NCBI GenBank assembly: GCA_018398765.1
Contig: JAHBMJ010000036.1
Coordinates: 1 to 34,381 of the forward strand
Direction: 5' to 3'
DNA: 34,381 bases
Source of the DNA: Chromera velia
Lineage: Eukaryota; Sar; Chromeraceae
This document shows, piece by piece, positions 19,484 to 31,887 of the stretch (its first letter is position 1; every line of letters starts with the position of its first letter). The notes beneath the pieces were generated by a model. The model was not told the DNA's origin. It did no database searches and saw only the letters and a list, made by a program, of their open reading frames with translations. A program made the position numbers and the translations under genes.

Positions 19484-22400
19484 CGTCTGCCGGACTGCCC
19501 ATCGATATGTCTGTCTCTCTATCTGGTCTTTGGTCTTTCTGTCTGAAAAAGATGGAGAGGTGTCTTTCTGGATGCCTGCCCGCCTGCAGTACAACGCCTT
19601 TCAGAGGAGGGCCCAGGCAAACTTCACATGCGAAGTCGTCGCGAAGGTCCTCCAGGTCAGTCTCGATCTGCATGTGTGCACGTGCGCATCCATCCGGCCG
19701 TGTGCCGAAGGACATTCATCATATATTAATGAGGCCGCCTCATTTTTGGGCTTTTGCAAAAACTGCTTGTTCAGCTCCATGGTTCAGCACATGAGAAGTT
19801 TTTTTTTTTTCATTCTTCCTATTGCAAACAGACACCGCCCCTAGCCTCTCACTCTTGCCCCTCCCATACAGGAGTACAGAGGGAACGAAAGAAAGACCAC
19901 GCGGTGGAAAGGAATGTGAATCGACTGGTTCTTTGCTCTCTTTTTTTCGTCCTTTCTCTTCTTTAGTTTGCTCTCCTTTCGTTGTTTTTCGGGGCCCTTT
20001 CCCTTAGTGCTCTTTTTCGTCCCTAGACCCTTACGTCTTCTGGTCTTCAAAAGTCTTCGTCTTGTCTTGTCTGGGAAAGTGTATCTTGTTTGCAGACAAC
20101 ACCAATCTGATCTATTCGGGTAGGACATGTGCGCCTGTCTGCATGTAAATGTATCCCAATACTTCCTTGACACAAAAACGTACCTCCCCCCCCCCCTGCA
20201 TGCATGAAGGCTGGGCTTCCGGATGTCCACCGATCGAGGTGGGAGGCGTTCAACCAGAAATTGAAGCTGACGGTCTCTGCTGCCTCTTGCTGGGTGAAGG
20301 CAGAGGTGCCCAACAAACAGCTGCAGCTGGAGAGTTTGGGCACCGCACCGAACGACTTCAGGTGCATGAAGAAATGCGAGGCAATGAAGGCGTGTGCAGG
20401 ATACTACTATGAGTCCTCCAGCAAGTGTCAGTCGGTCCTTTGAGATGATGCGTGAGAATGAATGCAGACGCATTTGCATGCATATCTCTCCCTGCGCACA
20501 TTCTCTACTCCACCCACTTCATCTGCAACAAGCGCTCTGATTGCAGACTTGCCTGTAGGCGAGAAAGATTTGATCTTTCTGTGTGCCGAGGTGCCATGGA
20601 CATCGCTTTGCCTGGTTTGTCTCAAACCTCGACCGTCTACATGCATCTCCATGTCTAAATGCATCGCTGCTTGCTTGCTTGCTTGCCTTTTTACCGAATC
20701 GTCAAGATGCTCTACATCGTCATTTGATTGCAGCGTGCAAGAGGACCTCGATTCGTGCGGAGGCGACCGGCAGCACTGGAGACAAATACGTGATGGCCAA
20801 ATTGAATAGCTGCGCCCCACAGGACACGTGCAGATACCTGAAGATTGCCGGTCCGTCCTAGTAAATTCTCTATGTCTGTGTGAAAGGCGCGTGTTGTGTT
20901 TGTTTCTCGCTGTTTTGTTGTGTGTGAAAACTGAAAAGATGCTCCCTTCAGGACACAGAAATGGTGTCTCAAGTGCAGCAATCTTTCGTTGATTGTGCGA
21001 CGCTGCCTCGTTTCTTTCAGCCGTCCTGGAGCGTGTGTGTTGTTTGGTCAGACATGCAGCTCAACTCTGACACTCTAGATGGGTGCAGAACGCTGGCATG
21101 ATTCAACTCGGACGATCCTCAGTTTTGCGTGCCATTGTTCTGAAGCCGTCGTTATCTCCTGCGGCGGATGCTGTCTGACCAAGTTATCGCTCTTCGTGAA
21201 TTTATGTGACAAACACGCTGTGTCGGGATACATCTTTGCGAACCTCCCTCCCTCTTTCCGTCTCTGCCTCCCTGTGTGGTTGTCTCTGCAGTGAACGAAT
21301 GGATGAGCGGGAACTTCTGCCCAATAGCGCCCGACATCCTTGCAGGTCTGTATGTTCCTCTTTTCTGGTTCTTCGAGCATGTTCCTGACAAGTACTTTGT
21401 GTGGCTTCGTCTCCTTGTGTTTAAAAGCACAGGGGAGATCTAACGACAGTTCGGACGATCTGTGCATGTTTTTCTCCATACCCAGGGTACCTCTTACTCC
21501 CTGTCTCCCTTCCTGCTTGTGTGTTTGACGGCAAATTCGGATGAGTGTGTATTTCGGTGGAGAGGAGGGGAAAGGCTTCTCGATATTTTTCTTTTTTCTT
21601 TCTTATTCGTGTGGCGGACTGCATCCGCTTCTTTTTGTTCTGTTGGCGCACAGAAGAAATCGTACATCTGCTCTTCTTTCTGTGCTGTGCGGCTGTATGT
21701 GTCTATTTTTGTGTTTCTGCAGGTCCGAACAATTTTGTGTACGAAAGGAGGGGACCCGCAGTCGGTGACATCTTCTTTCTCCTTCGGAATCTGCCCGCAA
21801 GGGAAAATGCAGCCACAGAGTCCCTGTGTCCGCCTGCAACTTTCAAGTGGATTATCAAACAGGTCCGTCACTTCATTCGGTGTGTGCGCATGCATATGTG
21901 AACGCATGTACATGCTGTGGAGGCATGTCCTGTTGCGTAGGTGAGACTGCGTAGACCAGCAAATAAGCAGGGTGGAAGCGAGTGGGCTGTTTTACTGCCT
22001 TTTGTGCATTGATGCGATGTCAACACTTTCTTTGACCCTCTTATGCACCCGATGCACTCACTCACTGCAGGCAAATCACGAATCAGACTTCATAGACGAC
22101 TCCGGAGAGGCCTTCCAGCTGAACGGTCCTGTCATCGGGTGTCTACCTGAGGTGGGCGGGCCCTCTTCTCTTTTGCGTTTCCGGATCCTCCTCCTCCTCC
22201 TTCTGTTTTCTGTCTGTTCTTTTCTCCTCCCTTCTCTCCACCCGTTCCTTCATCTGCCTCTTCTCGTCAATGCTGATTGACTGGGTTCCCCTCTTTCGTG
22301 GTGCCAAACCAATCACACACACAAACACACACCTGCCGATTTGTTTCTTGCATTGCTCGCAGCCGGACCCCTTCATTGCGATCGGAGACTCCTACCCGAA

Positions 22401-25400
22401 CTCCCCCGGCAGGAAGATGAAACTCTGGGGTGGAGGGCAGACACAAAAAATGACACAGAACTGGGCTTTCAACCCTCTGCCGAAGAGATGCCCTTCTCCA
22501 TTCGTCTCCGAGGCTGCAGCGGAAGCAGAGGAAGAAGAGAAGGCCAAAAACGGAAAGAGTACACAGATAGAGGAGGAGTTCCCTTTGGTCGGTTCTCTTC
22601 TAGTGTGAGTACGGAAAGGAAGAAAGGGAAATGGATGACACAAAGAAGAAATACCTTCGTCTCTCTCTCTCTCTTCCCCCCCCCCCCCCCCCCCCCCCNC
22701 CCCTCTGTGTGTGTGTGGGTGTGTCTTTCTCCTTGACATTCACCAGGGGACAACCTATCCTTGCAGAACTTGTCCGTTCCTTGTGTGTGCGCCCTTCAAT
22801 TCTCGTTCCCCTTCCTCCTCACTCAGTCTTTCTACAACGCTGGGTGGTCATCCTGTCTGGTCGACTCCAGGGGGCATACTTGCAACTTCTGTCAACAGTG
22901 CAAGCAGTAAGACACTTGCACGGCAAATTCGACAAAAGTAACGAAAGAAGCCACGTCTACGTGCAACACAGCATCCCGTATATCTGACTGGATGGATTTT
23001 TGCTTGCAGCCCCACTCTCGGGAGCAGATATTCCGCTTAGACTCTCCCGACATTTCTGGCCCCTCCGGTTCCTACGCCTACTCCCTAGACCCCTGCGAGT
23101 GCTTCCCCCCCCACTGGGGTCCCTCCCCCCCAATCTCAGCGGACCAGTACCAGAAACTGCCGGCGAGTGGGCTCAACTCGATCCCCGCACAAACTGCGGC
23201 GCCCCAATTGATTGCCCGAGGAAGGATCACCTGTCTGATGGACGGCCTCCTCGGGTCCTATTCCGAAAAGGAAGAGTCCGAGTGTGCAACAAGATGCCGA
23301 GCTAACAGCAACTGCAGTCAGTCTCTCCTCGGAGAAGAGAAACGGATAAAGGCTTTACTATGCGAGACCATCACATGAGAGCAAAGAACCATTGGTTGCT
23401 GACAAAGAGCGATCGAAGCTCCCGTTTCTTTTCTTCTGTTGCCGCTCCCTTTTCGGTATGCCTTTTGTTTCTGCCAGTGCTGTTGGCTGTTCCGTTTCTT
23501 CTCCTTTTTCGTGCCTTATACAGGTCGGTCTTGCCCTTGTATTCACTTGTTCAGAAAGAAGCTAAAGTCTCTTCCGCGGATAAATGAACGAGTGAGTGAG
23601 TGGGTGCAGATTTCTTCTGGATCGGATTCGCTGGAGGGGCAGACCAGTGCCGTCTCTTCAGTGCGTGCACCTCACTTGCCACAGAGCTTGGATTGGAGGC
23701 CGGACTTACATCTGGTGCTCTGTTCGGAATCGCGAGGTACTCTACATGCCTCGTCGCAGACCCAGGTAGGTCAGATGAATTAAGGGAGGACAGCATTTAA
23801 TGCATCTCCTTTGCTCTCCTTCTGTGCGTCTTCGCCGATTTGCGACTCGGTTTCATGACGCGTTCTTGCCCTCCATGCTGTACAGCCCTTTTCTCATTCT
23901 TTGTATGAATCCTTCGTCTTAGCGGCTCTCTTTTAGTTCGCAGCCTGTTCACTGTCCGATTCAATTATTTTGTCAATTGACACGGTGCCTGTGCCACAAG
24001 TCGGATCTGAGCTTCTCGACTCCTGCAGATTCAATTCAATTGTCTTCTCTCTTTTTGTGCAATTTAATTGCTTTTTCTCTTTCTGTGCGCTTTCTCTTGG
24101 ATGTGCAGAGCGGTGCATGAAGGAGAGCAAGAGAAGAAAGATGCTGACCTCTGACCCCGACGTGGACCCCCCTGTACCCTCGTCGTCCTCTACATGTAAG
24201 CTTATAAGCTCTTTCGATCGAAGGTGCGGGGTGATGTGGGTGTCCAGAGTATTCGAGTGCACACTGGGGCGTGTCTTGTATGTGCATGAAAAGTGAAATT
24301 CGTGCGTCTCGTCGGATCCTAGCGCGTTGAGTTGAGCGGCTTTTCGTGTGCTCGCTGGTTCGCTCTCGCTTGCACTCAGTATGATTTTTTTGCGTGCGCT
24401 TCATTTCTTTGGTTTGGTGTTGGACGGCTTGTGTCTTCATTTGATGTCATGCTGATTGTGGTTTATGCAGAGGCTTTCTTGTTGCTCTTTGATCGCATCC
24501 GATGTGGCTGGCTGTCCTCTTAGACCCGGCAAAGAAATCTCCTCTGTGTGCATCCGTGCTTCGATGTGGACACGCCCTCTTTCCTCCTTGTTCTTTGATC
24601 GTGTTTGCAGTTTTTGTCCAGGAAGGAGAAGATGGCACAAAAGCCGATGACTCAAGCCTCGACAGAGAGAACATGAGAAAGGAAGGAGAACAGGGGGATG
24701 CGTCCAGCTTGGAGGAGAAGAGTGTGAGAGAAGAAGAGGAAGAGGAAGCGGAGGGGGGAGAATCATCATGTCAGTACCGTCGTTGGTTTCATTACTCTTC
24801 TTTGCTATGTCCATTTATTTTCAGTCCTTTTCTCGTCAATTTGATATTTATAGAAAGATAAAAAGAACTCCTCCCCTCTTTGACAGTCCAATTGAATCTC
24901 TGGCCTGCATGGTTGTGTTGGTAGTGCATGGCTCCCCATGTTTGATTTCGACATTCTTGAAAGCCTTTTCCGCCTTTTTTTTGTTTTTTCTTCGTCATTC
25001 CGCTTCTGGACAATCGGGATTTGATGAAAGAAATCTCTCCCGACAAACGTATTTCTCCTGACCCTCACAACTTTTTCTCAAAAGACCGTGAATCCATCAC
25101 GCCGCATAGACACCGATTGCTTGGCGGGGAGCCTTACGACATCCCCATTGACTTCAACCCCATAGACGAAGGCACGTGACTTTCCATCTCGAGGAGATAG
25201 GCCGAGGGCTGTGCGAATAGATGAGTGCATGTGTACGTGTGTTTGTGGTTTGCCTTGCCGAAGAGTCCTTCTGTGCGTCTGTATGCTCATCTCTGTTTGA
25301 TGCTCCCCGCAGTGCCGTCTCTGAGCGAACTTCCCAACCTTGCCCCCCCACTCCAACTGGTCCACGGGTCCCGTGTACTCCTGTGGCATCAGACTACACC

Positions 25401-26353
25401 AGGGTTCCTCAAAATCAGCAGCAGTGGAAGTCTGAGTGAGTCGGTGGGGGTGTGGGTGTCGGTCCGGGCAAATTCAGTGCCGTGCGCAAGAGAGATGATG
25501 CACGTGTGTGTGTCTGTATCCTGATACCTTTTAGAGTCGGTGTATCGTCGGTACACGTCCAAAGAAAAAGTCTTCGTATCGAAATGGGTGTCTTCAAGAA
25601 CACGGACAGCCCATAACTTCTTTCTGTCTGTTCTCCGTGGTCTTCTTTGTATGTAAAGTTTGTGCAGGTCGGAAGCCTTGCTCGTACTTCATGGCGCAGT
25701 CCTAAATATGCGTGCATGTGTGCGTCTGTTGTGTGCAGGTCGGAAAGCAGGGTCCTACTTCACGGTGGAGCCAGGGACAGAAGATGAAGAGCTCTGGGAG
25801 GTGGTCGACCACGGCTCCGGTCTGTATGCGTTTTGGAATCGCAAGTCGAAAAGGTGGCTTGTCGGGCTGCCGGCTGGGCCTGCGGGGGGACATGTGACAA
25901 CAAATAGCGCCGTGCTGCCTTCGGACCAGACGGATGACTGGCTGTGGACAGCTCGAGACAACACGGGCAACGGAAAGTTTGTGCTGAAGAACAAGGGGAA
26001 AGACAAGTGGTTGTCGTTCAGCTCGAGCAACACGGGAGTCGCTTGGGCGACCACCGACTCTGTCAACAACGAGCTGCGGTCATACTTCATTGGTCAGTCG
26101 GTGTTTATCTGGCATGTGTGTTTTTATATGTAATTCGTTTGGGTATTCATACATTTGTGCACACCCGCAGGAGCGCGGTTCAAATCGTTGATTGTCCGAT
26201 CCAATCAGGAAGCATGGTCTCTAGTGGAGAAGCGGAATGAAGGACCTAATGAGCACTCTGCTGCTGTGTATCGTAGCATTGTATCCCATCAGCACAGCGG
26301 TTCCTGCGTGTCCAAAAGAAAAACACAGAAAAGAAGAACGGACGCAACAACGG

Positions 26354-26399
<46 letters not shown>

Positions 26400-26690
26400 A
26401 AGAAAAGAAAAGTCAACTCCGCTCTTGTATGGTCCTCCCCTCCTCTGCAGCCCCGAAGCCCCACGTGTTCCCCTTCATCGGTGCCACCGTGGGTATCTGG
26501 AATGAATTCTGGAAGAAATGGGTGGGCATGGACGCAGAGACCCCCTTCAAGGTCCGACCGTACAACCCGGGGTGGAACTTGGGGTCCTCCAACACGGCTG
26601 AGCAGTTCAAAGTGATTGACATGGGCGAGGGACATGTGAGTGAGTGAGTGGGGATCTTCGGTTTCTCTCCATCTCTCTTTGTGTGTGTTG

Positions 26691-26731
<41 letters not shown>

Positions 26732-28742
26732 GAGTGAGTGAGTGAGTGAGTGAAAGGAAAAGGAGATCAGCCGTATACTCTGTCTATCTACCTATCTACC
26801 TATCTATCTATCTATCTTATCCATCCATCCATATGTGTGTGTGTGTGAGAGAGAGAGAGCCTTGAGTTTCTTCGTGTGTCTTTCTTTGTTCGACTACAGG
26901 CAGAATGGGTCTGTTTTTTTGCCTGTACATGAAGGTTCTTGATCACTTTTTGATGGATGTGAGGCTTCCTGATGTGATCGAATGAGTGCTTCGTTGACAG
27001 TGAGAGCGGCTTATGGCCTCTTCCTTTGACGCTTCCCTGCATTTTTTGTGCTTGCAGGTGGGATTCTTCAATCCTGTGTGGAAGAAGTTCATCACTTGCT
27101 GGGCAGATGGCAAGATTAACGGCAATGGTGGAATAAATTCGGGCAATCCTTGGAGCAAAGGAGGGGGCGGGTAAGTGTTTTCTTTTGTTTTTGTTTATTA
27201 AGCATGAAGGTTGAACGGGAAATTCACGCAGAAAGGAAGGAGTCGCCATGAAATGCAGAAACTTCACTACGAAAGGAGCCCAGAACCTTCTTTGCAGTGT
27301 CCTCTGTGCCTTCTTTGCTCTGTTGTTGTCATTCGTCTTCGTTTCCCATTTGAGAAACAAAAAAGGAAGCCTCAGGCCGAATCCCAGCCAGTTTCTTCGT
27401 TGTTTTCAGGTCGGTCATGAAGGTTGATGCACATACATGCATGAGGATGGATCCCTTTGCATGCATGCCTTTTCCGTTTTCATGCATGCAGCTCCTACGA
27501 ACGAATGGTCATCAACGGGAACCCCGACGGCTCTGTTCACTTCCGGTGGGGAGGGGGCGGGGGGCAGGCGAGAGAATGGATCTGTTTTGGAATCTTTTTT
27601 CATGGCCTGAGTGTCCTCGCTTGTCTTCTTTTTGCTCTTCTCTGTTCTCTTTATTTCTTCTCTTTGTACTCTGTGTGTGAGAGAGAGGGAAGGAGAGGAA
27701 GAGAGAGAGCATGACGGCGGAGCGTGTGAAGAAAGAGAGAAAGGGAGAGGAAGAGGGGGGAGACTCAGACAGAGAGGGATTCAAGAAGAATCGATACGAG
27801 ACAGCACATCCTTCGGCCAGACGGCTCCCGTATCTCTTTCTCTCTCTCCCACTCTTAAGTGAGTAAGTGCATGCGAGAGTGAAAGTGTGTATGCACGCAC
27901 CCCCTCTTTCAAAAGCTCAGCAGACGCACAGTCCATGGCCCCCCCCACTCACTCGCTGTTCCTTCCCACACTGCAGTGAAACGCGCCCTCCAAGCCGTCC
28001 TGCCGGTCTGGGCGATAACACAAAAAGATGATATTCGTATGTGTTGCATGTGTGCGTGATTCAAATTTTTTATGTATGCATATTTGTACATACATGCAGA
28101 TGCGCCAAGCAGTCTTCCCGGGTCTGGGCGATGACGTCGACCGACGTCGTCAGCAGTCCCTCCAACACGAAAGTGGCTGTCTGGGAACAGTTCCATATTG
28201 TCGTCTTCAGTGAGTTATGCACGAGAGATTCCGAACCATCGTTCAGAGACTTGTGCAGAGAGAGCTGCATTTGGTTCCCGTCTCTGTCACACCTTCCCTG
28301 TCCCTCTCTTTGTCTGCTGCTGATCCTGTGAAAGGGCACTAATTGTTCCTGCGTGGGAGGCTACGTCGGGCCATGCTTGAATTGAGAAACTGTTTGTAGT
28401 CGCTTTTTTGTCTCAGTCTACTGACACATGAATTCTCAATCGTCTTGGGCATTTTGTTTCTTTCTGTCGACTAAAACAAAAGTCTCCTCGGAGACTGGAC
28501 ACCAGACGGCAAAGTCGTCGTGGTGGCTGATGTCATTCATTGTCTTCTGACGAGCACAGCTGCTTTCTTTTCGGATCGTGTGTGGATATTGAAGAAGATG
28601 TAGCTGCCCGAAACAAGTAGCCATCGAGCTACATGCATGCACAATGCCGGAGTCCATCGACCAAAACGTTGCGAAGACCGTACAGTCGTCGTCAACTTCT
28701 CCAATTCTTTGTGTCGGAATTCAGGCTGTTCTCTCTCCTTAT

Positions 28743-28798
<56 letters not shown>

Positions 28799-29063
28799 TC
28801 TGTGTACAGAATGGCCGGATAACCTCGTGGGAGGGCTCTGGAATCCTGAGCATAAGCGGTTCCTTCAGATGACCACCTCTGTTGATGTCGGGGTGAGCGA
28901 GTCGGCAGCTGATGCCGTCCTGCCGCGCACCTCGGGAGCGACCCGCTTCCTCCTCCACACTGACAACACACACCACGAGACAGCATTCTATGGACTGCAG
29001 GAAGGCCATTATATTTCGTCAGTCTGTTTCGTCGTAGGGTCCTTTCTCAGTGCTGTGATTTGT

Positions 29064-29123
<60 letters not shown>

Positions 29124-30686
29124 AATTCTTCCCGCCTCTGTCAGTCGTTCAATAATTTGCCCCATCGTGGTTGGTTTTGAGTGCCTTTACGCGCCCGTCG
29201 ATACACAGAAATGCATCCCAAGGCTCCACTCTCTCTGTTCTGTTCCTTGATGGAGTGGGCCACAGAAAGGGAGAGGCAAAGTGAAAACAGAAAGTCGGAC
29301 TTCACTCATTTTTGACTGTGCAACGACACCCTCGCTCCCCCATGGAAATAAATACCTGATTGAAGGGCTCAAGTCAGGGCACTGAGCAGCATCCGAGCTG
29401 GCTTCTGATTTTTGTTTGTTTCTCCATACTTGCATGTCTTCTCTCCTCAGAGCACGGAGCAGCGGCAAAATCGGCAAATCACCACAAGCGGCCCGGGGTA
29501 CCTTCAGCTTTACGGGATCTGCGAACGCACGGTGGGTGGTCACGTGGATGTGTGAGGGTTCGGTTTTGGCCTCGAAGTTGTTTCAACGAGTGCTTTCCTG
29601 TGACCATCAAATGAGCTTTCGAGAAGTGAAAATGTCTCCGTCATCTGCAGCGTCCCCCCCTGTGGAAATGCGGCTCCCGTTTACTGTGTGTTCCCTTAAA
29701 TTGCCTTTTCATCTTCTTTTTTTTGTTTTGTCACACACCAAAGAAGAGAAGAAGGCTCAAAAAGACGCAATATGCTTCTGTTTCCCACTTATTCATTCTT
29801 TGTCGGCCCACATCCGACCTATCTGTACGCAGGTTCATCCCTGTGTACTTCTCGATGCTCGGTGGAGGAATGGCTTTCTTGAACCCCCAGACCTCCAACT
29901 TCATCCGAATGGACTCAGCCACGAATACGGGACTGCTGACGGGATCCTCTAGAAGGGTACCACAGAACTTTTGGACTTGGGAGATCTTCCGAATGGTCTT
30001 TGGGAGTCAGCCGTCTTTCTTTGTGTCTCTGTCGTTCCACCGAATGCGTCTGCGTGTGAATGTATGCACAAGATGAGTGTGTGTGTGTGTGTGTGTGTTT
30101 GTGTGTAGAGCCTTATGCGTAATGTGGATGTCTGTGTTGAAGACTCAGACAGAAAGACCGTTTGCCATGTGATGCTTTTGTTCCTTCACTGACGGCCTGC
30201 CTTTCTTCCTTCCGATTGTAGCACGGAATCCTGTCAGAACCTTCTGCTTTGTTTTGCTGGCTTTACTCATGGCTTTCCCCGTTTCCTCTCCTGTAAAGAG
30301 TCCCCCTGCGCGCGTGCTTTTGTCCTCTCTCCACAGACGCTCCCCGGGCAGGCGGCTACTCGACTCACGTTGGATGGACGACCTGCTCGCGCTCGTGCGG
30401 TCTGGGGTTTCAGGTGGGTTGGTAGGTGTGTGTGGTGTGTATTTGGGCGTGGGTGCATGGGTGAGGGGGGTGGAAAGTCACAGAGAACAGTCATTAAAAA
30501 AGATGCATGAGTATGGTGGATGGCGGGGTAGGGGGGGCTCTTCGGGTCTGTCCGTTCTTTTTTGTTGTCTTTGGGAATTCTGACTCTGCCTCTCTGACTG
30601 TGCGTGTTGGAGGCCGTGGGCTGGAACCACACCTATAGTGCCGAAAGATCGGGCTCGAATAGAAGGTTGTGTGTGTGTCTGTGTCT

Positions 30687-30728
<42 letters not shown>

Positions 30729-31547
30729 TCAGGTGAACAGGCGCACTTGCACGAACCCCCCTCCTGATTTTGGCGGTGCCGTCTGCTCAGGCCTCGGGGC
30801 TTCCTCGACTACCCGCTCCTGTAATCCTCAGCCCTGCCGTCAGTCTCTCTCTCTCTCTCTCTCTCTCCGTCTCTCGATGTTGAAAGGAAGAGTCGCTAAG
30901 ACGTTTGAATTTTCTTCGTCTCGTCTGAAAATTAATCTTCTCCTCTCCAGGGGCACCGTCAGCCCGTCGGACCTAGACGGATGGGTCGAGTTATTTGACG
31001 CTTGCAGTGCTCGGTGCGTGCGTGAGTACTCCATTCGTCCTATCACCTGGGCAAAAGAGGGTTGCAGAGGGAAGGAATAATGGCATTTCGAGAATGAGGA
31101 AGCGAAAAATTGTCTTTCTGCAGCTCTGTGCATGTCACTTGATTTGCTCATGCACCCAGACCGCCCAAAAAATTGAACAAAAAGCCCAAAAAACCAACTG
31201 CATAGCCCTTGAGTCCCCCCCCTGTGGCATGACACACCAACTGAGAGCCGCGCGCATCTCGCGCCAAATTCTTCGAGTCACTGTCACTTGCTGCTCGCAG
31301 TTCCTTTCTTTCTGTTTGACAAGAGAAATAACTCCCAAATCATTTCAAGAAAAAAGGCATGCTGACACAGTTGTTTGGCGCATGAGTGCTTGCAGCCGGA
31401 TCGTGCCTGTTCGAGAAGGAGTTGGCGGACTGTGAGCAGCAGGCCCTGCTGGGAGGGAAGAACGTTGAGGAGTGCGGCAAGTGCGAGTACCTTCGTGTGC
31501 AAGATCTGAGGTCGGTCTCGTGGCTGCTCGTGTGTGTGTGAGAGAGA

Positions 31548-31580
<33 letters not shown>

Positions 31581-31852
31581 GGGTGAGGGGAGGAGAGAAA
31601 GTCTTTCATTCAACGCAGCAGACCGGTATCATCGGCAAAATTTGAGTTTGGCAACGCTCATTATCTGCTCAACAGACACAGCAAGCCTGGAGGGAAAAGG
31701 GCTCGAAGAAATGGGGGCAGGTAGGACAGAAGGGAGGGTGCATTTCTTGGCTGGAAGGGACCTGCTCTTTTCTTTCTGGGCATACGCCAAAGTGTGAGGG
31801 GGGGCGTGCAAGCAGAAACAAGGAACAGCCCACTCTCGAGTGGAATATGCCA

Positions 31853-31887
<35 letters not shown>

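Noticed and set aside
18552-19715. A 387-residue minus-strand frame
   Set aside because: Much of it is the reverse of CT/GT repeats and of exons 6-8; the Arg/Glu and Thr/His runs are repeat artefacts.
28440-28640. Possible exon reading LLGDWTPDGKVVVVADV
   Set aside because: It lacks a good acceptor and is not needed: 28209 joins 28810 in phase.
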